Below, piece by piece: positions 18,400-26,359 of a stretch of 36,938 nt of DNA. The DNA lies in NCBI RefSeq assembly GCF_937859915.1, contig NZ_CALMAW010000005.1, positions 1 through 36,938 of the forward strand. Reading direction: 5' to 3'. The position numbers and the translations under genes were made by a program. This DNA is from an uncultured Sphingomonas sp. (GTDB lineage Bacteria > Pseudomonadota > Alphaproteobacteria > Sphingomonadales > Sphingomonadaceae). The notes under the pieces were generated by a model. It made no database searches and was not told the DNA's origin. It saw only the letters and a list, made by a program, of their open reading frames with translations. Position 1 is the stretch's first letter. The number at the start of each line of letters is the position of its first letter.

Positions 18400-19773
18400 A
18401 TGTCCACGCCCGTCATCCTCTGGTTCCGGCAGGATCTGCGTCTCGCCGACCAGCCCGCCCTCGTCGCCGCCTGCCACGACGGGCCGGTCATCCCCGTCTA
18501 TGTGCTCGACGACGAGACGCCGGGCGACCACGCGATGGGCGGCGCGTCGCGCTGGTGGCTGCACCACAGCCTCGCCGCGCTGGACGCTAGCCTGCGCGAC
18601 AAGGGGTCGCGGCTGATCCTGCGGTCCGGCAAGGCCGATGCGGTGCTTGCCAAGCTGGTCGAAGAGACGGGCGCGGCGCGCGTTCATGCCATCCGTCATT
18701 ACGAACCCTGGTGGGTCGACGCGGAAACCCGGCTGACCGAGGCGGTCGAGCTGGCGCTGCACGACGGCAACCAGCTGGCGCCGCCGGGGTCGATCGTCAC
18801 CGGTGCGGGCAAGCCGTTCAAGATTTACACGCCTTTCTGGCGCGCACTGTCGCACCACATGCCGCCCGACGCGCCGCTGCACGCGCCGCACGCGGTGCCG
18901 GGGCCGTCCCATTGGCCGAAGAGCGAGGCGCTGACCGCGTGGGAGTTGCTGCCGACCAAACCCGATTGGGCCACCGGCTTTTCGGACTGGGTCCCCGGCG
19001 AAGCGGGCGCACACGCTTCGCTCGACGCCTTTCGCAGCCATGCGGCGCGCTACGAGCAGACGCGCAATCTGCCCGCGGAGGACGGCACGTCGCGCTTCTC
19101 GCCGCATCTGCATTTCGGCGAGCTGTCACCGCGGCAGGTCTGGCACCGCGTCGCCGACGCCGGCGGATCGGTACGCACCTTCCTGAGCGAGGTCGCCTGG
19201 CGCGACTATGCGCAGAACATCATCGCGCAATATCCGGACGTTGGCCGCCGCAACACCCGAGACCAGTTCGACGACATGCCTTGGCGGACGGGACAGGCCG
19301 CGGACAAGGACCTGCGCGCCTGGCAGCAGGGTCGCACAGGCTATCCGATCGTCGACGCGGGGATGCGCCAGCTCTGGTCGATGGGCTGGATGCACAACCG
19401 GGTGCGGATGATCACCGCCAGCTTCCTGATCAAGCATCTCCTGCTCGACTGGCGCGCGGGCGAGCGCTGGTTCTGGGATTGCCTGGTCGACGCGGACTAC
19501 GGCAACAACGGCGTCAACTGGCAGTGGACCGCGGGATCGGGCGTCGACTCGAACATGTTCTCACGGATCATGGCGCCGCTGGTGCAGAGCGAGAAGTTCG
19601 ATGCCGCGGGGTACATCCGCCAGTGGGTCCCGGAGCTTGCCGATCTGTCCGACGAGGCGATCCACGATGCGGACGAGGCGGGATGCCGGCCGAACAGCTA
19701 TCCCGAAAAGCTGATCGGCCACCGCGAGGCGCGCGAGCGCGCGCTGGCGGCCTATGCGAAGACGAAGGGGTAG
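18400..19773 (+). CDS. phrB: Deoxyribodipyrimidine photolyase (cryptochrome/photolyase family)
   Basis: A 457-residue class I-like photolyase that uses reduced FAD and light to split cyclobutane pyrimidine dimers. The N-terminal antenna domain starts MSTPVILWFRQDLRLADQPA. The FAD domain shows TSRFSPHLHFGELSPRQVW, AWRDYAQNI, TGYPIVDAGMRQLWSMGWMHN, RVRMITASFLIKHLL and GNNGVNWQWTAGSGVD. The start at 18400 is preceded by an AGGGGAGGG run very close to the ATG, so spacing is tight. It may be cotranscribed with the HDAC-like gene. Confidence 0.95.
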   Translation: MSTPVILWFRQDLRLADQPALVAACHDGPVIPVYVLDDETPGDHAMGGASRWWLHHSLAALDASLRDKGSRLILRSGKADAVLAKLVEETGAARVHAIRHYEPWWVDAETRLTEAVELALHDGNQLAPPGSIVTGAGKPFKIYTPFWRALSHHMPPDAPLHAPHAVPGPSHWPKSEALTAWELLPTKPDWATGFSDWVPGEAGAHASLDAFRSHAARYEQTRNLPAEDGTSRFSPHLHFGELSPRQVWHRVADAGGSVRTFLSEVAWRDYAQNIIAQYPDVGRRNTRDQFDDMPWRTGQAADKDLRAWQQGRTGYPIVDAGMRQLWSMGWMHNRVRMITASFLIKHLLLDWRAGERWFWDCLVDADYGNNGVNWQWTAGSGVDSNMFSRIMAPLVQSEKFDAAGYIRQWVPELADLSDEAIHDADEAGCRPNSYPEKLIGHREARERALAAYAKTKG

Positions 19774-19781
19774 CGCCTTAT

Positions 19782-19881
19782 CGTTCCCCGGCGAAGGCCG
19801 GGGCCCAGGCCCGCAGCCTGTGGCGGGCGCGGCGCTCGACGAAAGACGTGGGGCCTGGACCCCGGCCTTCGCCGGGGAACG
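19782..19881 (+). repeat. Palindromic intergenic element, type R1, copy C
   Basis: The best-preserved copy. The arms CGTTCCCCGGCGAAGGCCGG and CCGGCCTTCGCCGGGGAACG are perfect 20-base inverted repeats around an asymmetric core containing TGGCGGGCGCGGCGCTCGA. It fills the gap between the convergent photolyase and SDR genes and ends two bases before the SDR stop codon. Confidence 0.85.
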
Positions 19882-19883
19882 GG

Positions 19884-20594
19884 TTACCCCGCGATCCGCG
19901 TGCAAAATCCGGTCGCGAAATCGTCCACCACTAGCGTTGCGATCGCCTCGCCCACCAGGCCCGCCGACTTGAGCGTCGCCTGATCCTCGCCCGGAAATGC
20001 CGCCTTGCGCATCGGCGTGGCGGTGGCGCCCGGATCGACGATCGCGACGCGGATCGACGAGAGCTGTTCGACCTCGTCGGCATAGGCGAGCACCAGCGCC
20101 TCGAGCGCCGCCTTCGACGCGCCATAGGCACCCCAATAGGCGCGCGGCTTGGCGCCGACGCTCGAGGTCAGCGCGATCACCCGCGCGCGCGCCGAGCGGC
20201 GCAGCATCGCGTCGAAATTGGTGATCAGCGCCTGGTTGGCGAGCAGGTTGAGCGTGAGGATCTGGTTGAACTGCTTGCCGTCGATCGAGGGCACCGGCGC
20301 CAGGTCGCCGAGCATCGCGGCGTTCATCACCAATATGTCGAGCGCCTGCCAGCGCTGCCCGATCGCGGTGGCAAGGCGCGCGATCGAATCGCCTTCGGCC
20401 AGATCGAGCGGCGCGATGGTCGCGCTGCCGCCTGCGGCGTGGATACGGTCCTCGACCTCCTCCAGTCCGCCCGCGGTGCGCGCGGTCAGCACGACATGCG
20501 CTCCGTGTGCGGCAAGCGCCTCCGCCGTGGCGGCGCCGATGCCGCGCGAGGCGCCGGTGACCAGCGCGACGTGTCCGGAGAGGGGGAGGGTCAT
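19884..20594 (-). CDS. Short-chain dehydrogenase/reductase (SDR)
   Basis: A 236-residue classical SDR oxidoreductase. The Rossmann motif TGASRGIG is at 13-20, NAAM at 91-94 replaces the usual NAG, Ser is in LTSSVG (about 144-145), and the YxxxK pair is Tyr157/Lys161 in AYGASKAAL. PGATATPM follows the catalytic part. Arg38-Thr39 after the second strand (VLTAR) suggests NADP(H). The substrate is unknown. It lies downstream of purF on the same strand, with a palindromic repeat in between. Confidence 0.9.
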   Translation of the reverse strand: MTLPLSGHVALVTGASRGIGAATAEALAAHGAHVVLTARTAGGLEEVEDRIHAAGGSATIAPLDLAEGDSIARLATAIGQRWQALDILVMNAAMLGDLAPVPSIDGKQFNQILTLNLLANQALITNFDAMLRRSARARVIALTSSVGAKPRAYWGAYGASKAALEALVLAYADEVEQLSSIRVAIVDPGATATPMRKAAFPGEDQATLKSAGLVGEAIATLVVDDFATGFCTRIAG

Positions 20595-20617
20595 GCTACC
20601 GCCATTTCAAGAAACCC

Positions 20618-20696
20618 GTTCGCACTGAGCGAAGTCGAAGTGCGTGCTGAAAGCGCCACGCCTGCAACACATCCTTCGACGTCGCTCAGGACGAAC
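20618..20696. repeat. Palindromic intergenic element, type R2
   Basis: GTTCGCACTGAGCGAAGTCG (from 20618) pairs with an inverted copy, CGACGTCGCTCAGGACGAAC (ending 20696). The arms are about 24 bases with a few mismatches and a spacer of about 31 bases. Sequences like GTCCTGAGC...GAAGG are widespread intergenic repeats in sphingomonads. It sits between purF and the SDR gene. Confidence 0.75.
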
Positions 20697-20714
20697 GGAG
20701 GAGGAGTGCCGTGG

Positions 20715-22172
20715 TTACGCCGCCCGCTCGCCCAGCAGCGACAGCTGATCGCCCGGCGCCACATCCTCCTGGTCGGTCAGATGAGTCGGATAGTCGCCGG
20801 TGAAGCAGGCGTCGCAATGCTGCGGGCGCGCCTCGTCGCGACCCTCTTCGCCGAGCGCGCGATAGAGGCCGTCGATCGAGAGGAAGGCAAGGCTGTCGAC
20901 CTTGATGTAATCCGCCATCTCGGCGACCGACATTTGCGCCGCGAGCAGTTTTGCGCGCTCGGGCGTGTCCACCCCGTAGAAGCACGAATGCCGCGTCGGC
21001 GGCGAGGCGATGCGCATATGCACCTCCTTGGCACCGGCATCGCGGACCATCTGCACGATCTTGAGGCTGGTGGTGCCCCGCACGATTGAGTCGTCGATCA
21101 GGATGATGCGCTTGCCCTCGAGCAGCGAGCGGTTGGCGTTGTGCTTGAGCTTGACGCCGAGGTGGCGGATGCCGTCGCCCGGCTGGATGAAGGTGCGCCC
21201 GACATAATGCGAGCGGATGATCCCGAGCTCGAACGGGATTCCCGAGGCCTGCGCATAGCCGATCGCCGCCGGCGTGCCCGAATCGGGGACGGGGACGACG
21301 ATGTCCGCCTCGACCGGGTTCTCGCCGGCGAGCTCGGCGCCGATCTGCTTGCGCACCGCATAGACGCTGGTGCCGTCGACGATCGAATCGGGACGCGAGA
21401 AATAGACATGCTCGAAGATGCACGGGCGCGGCGCGATCGGCGCGAACGGGCGGTGCGAGCGGATGCCCTTTTCCGAGACGATCACGATCTCGCCAGGCTC
21501 GACCGTGCGGATGAAGCTTGCCCCCACCATGTCGAGCGCCACCGTCTCGGAGGCGAACACATAGGCGTCGCCGGCGCGGCCCATCACCAGCGGGCGGATG
21601 CCGAGCGGGTCGCGGCAGGCGATCATGCCCTCGGGGGTCAGGCAGACCAGGCTGTAGGCGCCCTCGATCTGCTTCAGCGCATCGATGAAGCGGTCGAGCA
21701 GCGTGCGGTAGGTCGAGGTTGCGACGAGATGGATGATCACCTCGGTGTCGCTGGTCGACTGGTAGATCGAGCCGCGGCGGACGAGATCGCGGCGCAGCTT
21801 CATGGCGTTGGAGATGTTGCCATTGTGCGCGACCGCGAAGCCGCCGCTGGCGAGCTCGGCATAGAGCGGCTGAACGTTGCGCAGCGCGGTGTCGCCGGTG
21901 GTGGCGTAGCGGACATGGCCGATCGCGACCTTGCCGGGCAGGCTGCGGATCACCTCGTCCCGGTCGAAATTGCCGGCGACATGCCCCATCGCGCGATGGG
22001 TGTGGAATTCGCGGCCGTCCCAGCTGGTGACGCCGGCGGCTTCCTGGCCGCGATGCTGGAGCGCATGCAGGCCGAGCGCGACGACGGCGGCGGCGGTATC
22101 GGCGCCCCATATGCCGAACACGCCGCATTCTTCACGCAGCTTATCGTCATCAAAGGGATGAGTCGTGAGCAT
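20715..22172 (-). CDS. purF: Amidophosphoribosyltransferase
   Basis: PurF (485 residues) makes 5-phosphoribosylamine from PRPP and glutamine, the first step of purine synthesis. The glutaminase nucleophile is Cys16 in REECGVFG after a 15-residue propeptide, so this is the Bacillus-type processed enzyme. Cysteines in [18 protein letters not shown] and HCDACFTGD fit the 4Fe-4S ligands of that type. The PRPP loop is [13 protein letters not shown]. The start at 22172 gives the usual short propeptide; the ATG at 22211 is less likely. It diverges from hisI with 92 bases between. Confidence 0.95.
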   Translation of the reverse strand: MLTTHPFDDDKLREECGVFGIWGADTAAAVVALGLHALQHRGQEAAGVTSWDGREFHTHRAMGHVAGNFDRDEVIRSLPGKVAIGHVRYATTGDTALRNVQPLYAELASGGFAVAHNGNISNAMKLRRDLVRRGSIYQSTSDTEVIIHLVATSTYRTLLDRFIDALKQIEGAYSLVCLTPEGMIACRDPLGIRPLVMGRAGDAYVFASETVALDMVGASFIRTVEPGEIVIVSEKGIRSHRPFAPIAPRPCIFEHVYFSRPDSIVDGTSVYAVRKQIGAELAGENPVEADIVVPVPDSGTPAAIGYAQASGIPFELGIIRSHYVGRTFIQPGDGIRHLGVKLKHNANRSLLEGKRIILIDDSIVRGTTSLKIVQMVRDAGAKEVHMRIASPPTRHSCFYGVDTPERAKLLAAQMSVAEMADYIKVDSLAFLSIDGLYRALGEEGRDEARPQHCDACFTGDYPTHLTDQEDVAPGDQLSLLGERAA

Positions 22173-22264
22173 CAAGGGGCGTCCGTCGCAGCTGTGGGGG
22201 CAGGCGGGCATATAGGGCGGGTTGCGCGACTTGTCGCCCCCTCGATCTCGGGGTAGCGGAAAGC

Positions 22265-22624
22265 ATGACGAACGACCGAGAACAGGGTTCCACGCTCGAT
22301 CCCCGCTACGATGCCAATGGCCTGGTGACCGCGGTTGCGACCCATGCCGGGACAGGCGAACTGCTGATGCTCGCGCATATGAACGCCGAGGCGCTGGCGA
22401 CGACGATCGAGTCGGGCGAGGCCTGGTTCTGGTCGCGCTCGCGCGGGCGGCTGTGGAAGAAGGGCGAGAGCTCGGGCCATGTGCTCACCGTCCGCGAGAT
22501 GCGGGTCGACTGCGACCAGGATGCGATCTGGCTGATCGTGGAGCCGGCGGGGCCGGCGTGTCACACCGGCGAGGCGAGCTGCTTCTACCGACGGGTCGAA
22601 GATGGGGCGCTGGTTCGCATTTAG
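22265..22624 (+). CDS. hisI: Phosphoribosyl-AMP cyclohydrolase
   Basis: A 119-residue stand-alone HisI that opens the purine ring of phosphoribosyl-AMP in histidine synthesis. The zinc and magnesium site is visible as [10 protein letters not shown] (Cys, Asp, Asp), PACHTGE and [18 protein letters not shown]-like and [19 protein letters not shown] blocks complete the family pattern. The HisE pyrophosphohydrolase domain is absent, as usual in alphaproteobacteria. Two palindromic repeats follow. Confidence 0.95.
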   Translation: MTNDREQGSTLDPRYDANGLVTAVATHAGTGELLMLAHMNAEALATTIESGEAWFWSRSRGRLWKKGESSGHVLTVREMRVDCDQDAIWLIVEPAGPACHTGEASCFYRRVEDGALVRI

Positions 22625-22628
22625 GGCG

Positions 22629-22728
22629 GTTACCCAGCGCAGGCCGGGGCCCCAGGCCAGCGGCTCGTGGCAGGCGCGGCGGTCGATGCGGAAGGCGGGG
22701 CCTGGGCCCCGGCCTGCGCCGGGGAACG
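22629..22728 (+). repeat. Palindromic intergenic element, type R1, copy D
   Basis: The left arm, with GCGCAGGCCGGGGCCCCAGG, and the right arm, with CCCCGGCCTGCGCCGGGGAA, are inverted. The core CTCGTGGCAGGCGCGGCGGT matches copies C and E. It directly follows hisI. Confidence 0.8.
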
Positions 22729-22802
22729 GTAGGCGCTTTGGGCCTGCGCTTCCGCCGCTGCTGCCGACGGATCGCGGATAGCAGGTTGGCGCGTCTCTGA
22801 CC
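22729..22802. other. Spacer between repeats D and E in the 354-base hisI-dcp gap
   Basis: The gap 22625-22978 is almost filled by two R1 repeats in the same orientation. The spacer between them and the last 76 bases before dcp contain no gene and no promoter that I could defend. Confidence 0.5.
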
Positions 22803-22902
22803 TTGTTCCCCGGCGCAGGCCGGGGCCCAGGCCCGCACTTCGTGGCAGGCGTGGTGATCGATCGGAGCGGCGGGGCCTGACTTCTGGCCGGCGCCGGGGA
22901 CG
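22803..22902 (+). repeat. Palindromic intergenic element, type R1, copy E
   Basis: Left arm GTTCCCCGGCGCAGGCCGG, core CTTCGTGGCAGGCGTGGTG, and a diverged right arm ending GCCGGGGACG. It has the same orientation as copy D, 74 bases away. Confidence 0.78.
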
Positions 22903-22978
22903 AGCGCAACATGGACTTGCCTTGATCGCCGGCGCGCGCCACTCATGCGACCATAAGGACTAGATCCAAGGGGCCCCC

Positions 22979-25108
22979 ATGAAGACCATCCTCCTCCGTT
23001 CCGCCGCCGTGCTGCTCGTCACCGGCGCGGCGTTCGCCGCGGCCGCGCAGGCGCCGACCGCCTCCGGCCCATTCGCGACGGCGGGCACGCTGCCCTTCCA
23101 GGCGCCCCGTTTCGACCAGATCAAGGACGGCGACTATCAGCCCGGCTTCGAGCAGGCGATGGCGATCCAGATGGCCGAAGTCCGGGCGATCGCCGACAAT
23201 CCGGCGGCGCCGAGCTTCGACAACACGATCGTCGCGCTCGAGAAATCCGGGCGGATGCTGGACCGCGTCACGATGGCCTTCTTCGGCGTGGTCCAGGCCA
23301 ACACCAACGACACGCTCGACAAGGTGCAGGCCGCGGAGGCGCCGCGGCTGTCGCAGCACCAGGATGCGATCAATCTCGATCCCAAGCTGTTCGCGCGCGT
23401 GCAGACGCTCTACGCCAAGCGCGCGAGCCTCAAGCTGACCCCCGAGCAGGCGCAGCTGCTCGAAGTCTATCACCAGCAGTTCGTCCACGCCGGCGCGGCG
23501 CTGTCGGCTGCCGACAAGGACAAGCTCAAGGCGCTCAACACGCAGCTGTCGACGCTGGAGACCGCGTTCCAGCAGAAGCTGCTCGCCGCCACCAAGGCCG
23601 GCGCGCTGATCGTCGACGACAAGGCCAAGCTCGCCGGGCTCGATGCCGGCGCGATCGGCGCCGCCGAGATGGCCGCCAAGGACCGCAAGCTCGACGGCAA
23701 GCTCGTTCTGCCGCTGCAGAATACGACTCAGCAGCCCGCGCTCGAATCGCTGACCGACCGCGCGACGCGCGAAGCGCTGTTCCATAACAGCTGGACGCGC
23801 GCCGAGAAGGGCGACGCCAACGACACCCGCGCGACGATCGTCCAGATCGCGCAGCTGCGCGCGCAGAAGGCGGCGCTGCTCGGCTATCCCAATTGGGCGG
23901 CCTATGTGCTCGAGGACCAGATGGCCAAGACGCCCGAGGCCGCGATCGCGTTCATGCAGAAGCTGGTCCCCGCCACCGCCGCCGAGCAGAAGCGCGAAGC
24001 CGCCGAGATCCAGTCGGTGATCGCCAAGGACGGGCAAAGCTTCACGCTCAAGCCGTGGGATTGGGAGCTCTATTCGGAGCAGGTCCGCAAGGCGAAATAC
24101 GATCTCGACCAAGCGCAGGTGAAGCCCTATTTCGAGCTGCACACCGTGCTCGAGCAGGGCGTCTTCTACGCCGCCAACCAGCTCTACGGCCTCACCTTCA
24201 AGCGCCGCACCGACATTCCCGTCTACCAGCCCGACGTGATGACCTACACGGTCTACGACAAGGACGGCACCGAGCTCGGCCTGATGTATTTCGATTACTT
24301 CAAGCGCGACAACAAGTCGGGCGGGGCGTGGATGTCGAACTTCGTTGGCCAATCGAAGCTGCTCGGCACCAAGCCGGTGATCTACAATGTCGCCAACTTC
24401 TCCAAGCCCGCCGCGGGGCAGCCCGCGCTGATCAGCTCGGACGACGTCACCACGATGTTCCACGAGTTCGGGCATGCGCTGCACGGGCTGTTCGCCGATC
24501 AGGTCTATCCGACACTGTCGGGCACCAGCGTGGCGCGCGACTTCGTCGAGTTCCCGTCGCAGTTCAACGAGCATTGGGCGCTCGACCCCAAGGTGTTCGC
24601 GCACTACGCCAAACACTATCAGACCGGCGCTGCGATGCCGCAGCCGCTGGTCGATAAGATCAAGAAATCGGCCAAGTTCAATCAGGGCTATATTCTTGGC
24701 GAACTGGTCGAGGCGGCGACGCTCGACATGGACTGGCATTCGCTGCCAGCCTCGGCGCCCAAGCAGGACGTCGACCAGTTCGAGACCGCCGCGCTCGCCA
24801 AGATGGGGCTGGACATCGCCGACGTTCCGCCGCGCTACCGCACCAGCTATTTCGCGCATATCTGGGCGGGCGGCTATTCGGCGGGCTATTATGCCTATCT
24901 GTGGACGCAGATGCTCGAGCATGACAGCTATCACTGGTTCATGGATCATGGTGGGCTGACCCGCGCCAACGGTCAGCGCTTCCGCGACCTCATCCTGTCG
25001 CGCGGGCACACGCTCGATTACGGCCCAATGTTCAAGGCCTTCTACGGCAAGGATCCCGACATCGGCCCGATGCTCGAGGAGCATGGCCTGGCACCGGGCG
25101 CCAAATAG
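22979..25108 (+). CDS. dcp: Exported M3-family peptidase, dipeptidyl carboxypeptidase
   Basis: A 709-residue zinc peptidase of the M3 (thimet) family, close in size to Dcp (681 in E. coli). Dcp removes C-terminal dipeptides from peptides. The N-terminus MKTILLRSAAVLLVTGAAFA is a signal peptide ending at AAAAQA, so it should work in the periplasm. The zinc motif HEFGH is at 495-499 and the third ligand Glu524 in FVEFPSQF. YFAHIWAGGYSAGYYAYLW near the C-terminus is the conserved substrate-site loop. Oligopeptidase A is an alternative name within M3, but the signal peptide favours Dcp. Confidence 0.92.
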   Translation: MKTILLRSAAVLLVTGAAFAAAAQAPTASGPFATAGTLPFQAPRFDQIKDGDYQPGFEQAMAIQMAEVRAIADNPAAPSFDNTIVALEKSGRMLDRVTMAFFGVVQANTNDTLDKVQAAEAPRLSQHQDAINLDPKLFARVQTLYAKRASLKLTPEQAQLLEVYHQQFVHAGAALSAADKDKLKALNTQLSTLETAFQQKLLAATKAGALIVDDKAKLAGLDAGAIGAAEMAAKDRKLDGKLVLPLQNTTQQPALESLTDRATREALFHNSWTRAEKGDANDTRATIVQIAQLRAQKAALLGYPNWAAYVLEDQMAKTPEAAIAFMQKLVPATAAEQKREAAEIQSVIAKDGQSFTLKPWDWELYSEQVRKAKYDLDQAQVKPYFELHTVLEQGVFYAANQLYGLTFKRRTDIPVYQPDVMTYTVYDKDGTELGLMYFDYFKRDNKSGGAWMSNFVGQSKLLGTKPVIYNVANFSKPAAGQPALISSDDVTTMFHEFGHALHGLFADQVYPTLSGTSVARDFVEFPSQFNEHWALDPKVFAHYAKHYQTGAAMPQPLVDKIKKSAKFNQGYILGELVEAATLDMDWHSLPASAPKQDVDQFETAALAKMGLDIADVPPRYRTSYFAHIWAGGYSAGYYAYLWTQMLEHDSYHWFMDHGGLTRANGQRFRDLILSRGHTLDYGPMFKAFYGKDPDIGPMLEEHGLAPGAK

Positions 25109-25124
25109 GCGCACTCTTCTTCTT

Positions 25125-25211
25125 TATCCCGGACCTTGTCCGCGATCGCTACGCGCAGCGCCCATTTAGCCGGGCACGGCGCGTAGCGATCACCCCCTTC
25201 GGGAATGACGG
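25125..25211. repeat. Palindromic intergenic element, type R3, copy 2
   Basis: A 13-base perfect inverted repeat (GATCGCTACGCGC at 25144-25156 with GCGCGTAGCGATC at 25179-25191) is flanked by TATCCCGGACCTTGTCCG on the left and GGGAATGACGG on the right. The flanks match copy 1 at 4761-4850 read from the other strand, while the inner stem is different. It separates the convergent dcp and GGDEF genes. Confidence 0.7.
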
Positions 25212-25250
25212 AAAAAGGGTGGGCGGCGCGCCGGTCCACCCACGGGTGCG

Positions 25251-26237
25251 TCAGGCGGCGGCCTTCCAACAGACGACGCGGTCGCGGCCGTCGGCCTTGG
25301 CGTCGTAGAGCGCGGCATCCGCGCGATCGATCAGGTTCTGGGCGGTGTCGTCGGCGAGCAGCCCGGTCACCCCCAGCGACATCGTCACGCGACCGATCTC
25401 GCGGCCCGACTGCCGCGTCCGCACCGTGCGCGTGCCGAGATGGACGCGGAAGCGCTCGGCGAACGCGGTCGCCTCCTCGGCGCCGTGCAGCGGCATGACG
25501 ATGACGAACTCCTCGCCGCCCCAGCGCGCGACGAAGCCACGTCCGTGGAAGAAGCTCTCGAGACTGGCGCTGACCAAGCGCAGCACCTCGTCGCCGATCC
25601 GATGGCCGTAATTGTCGTTGAACTTCTTGAAGTGATCGATGTCGAGGAAGATCAGGCTGAGCGGATGGCGATCGGCGATCGCGCGCTCGATCTGCGCGTC
25701 GAGATAATCGCAGCAGGCCTTGCGGTTGGCGATCCCGGTCAGCGCGTCCGAGCGGGCGTCGACGCGGGCGATTTCGAGATCGGTCTTGAGCAGTTCGATC
25801 TCGCGCGACGAGGCGGAAAGCTCGCTTTGCAACTGCTCGGTGGTGGCGAGCATGGCATTGGTCGCCGCGATCATCTCGGCGAGCATCGTCGAGGCATTGA
25901 GATCCGAACGGCTTGCATCGAGCCGCTCCTGATAGTCGCGGGTACCGGCGTCCTGCCGCTCGATATAGTCGTTCATCCGCGCGAGTTGCGCCTCGGTGTC
26001 CTCGAGCACGCGCCCCACGCCGACGCGCCCGGTGCCGTACAGCTCTCGGCGGATCGTGCCGAGCGTACGGTTGGTCACCGCGCCTTTGGTGCGGGCGACG
26101 TCCAGCGCTGCGACCAACTGCGGGTCGGCGCCGGTCACGTAGCGATAGAGGAATTCGTAATTGGACGGGGTGGGCGCGATCCCGCCCTCCGTCAGCAGCG
26201 TACGGATATGATCGAAGATGGCGTTCGTGTCGGTCAC
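25251..26237 (-). CDS. Diguanylate cyclase (GGDEF domain)
   Basis: A 328-residue protein that should make cyclic di-GMP from two GTP. The C-terminal GGDEF domain has metal-binding FLDIDHFKKFNDNYGH (198-212) and an intact active loop RWGGEEF (GGEEF at 240-244). The expected inhibitory RxxD motif upstream is missing (the residues are HGRG), so product feedback at an I-site is unlikely. Residues 1-95 form an unassigned alpha-helical N-terminus, and about 100-165 look like a coiled coil that could dimerise it. No membrane segment is seen. The start is a GTG at 26237 with GGGAGG rather far upstream. Confidence 0.9.
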   Translation of the reverse strand: MTDTNAIFDHIRTLLTEGGIAPTPSNYEFLYRYVTGADPQLVAALDVARTKGAVTNRTLGTIRRELYGTGRVGVGRVLEDTEAQLARMNDYIERQDAGTRDYQERLDASRSDLNASTMLAEMIAATNAMLATTEQLQSELSASSREIELLKTDLEIARVDARSDALTGIANRKACCDYLDAQIERAIADRHPLSLIFLDIDHFKKFNDNYGHRIGDEVLRLVSASLESFFHGRGFVARWGGEEFVIVMPLHGAEEATAFAERFRVHLGTRTVRTRQSGREIGRVTMSLGVTGLLADDTAQNLIDRADAALYDAKADGRDRVVCWKAAA

Positions 26238-26359
26238 GAGTCCGTTGCCCGCCTCCCTGCGCCGCGCCCTGCCCCTCGGCAGGCCGTCACGCGCAGGTCT
26301 GCTTTATGTCAGCTCGGTAAAGAAAGCGCGAACAGGCGTAACAAATCCACCAGCGCGGA

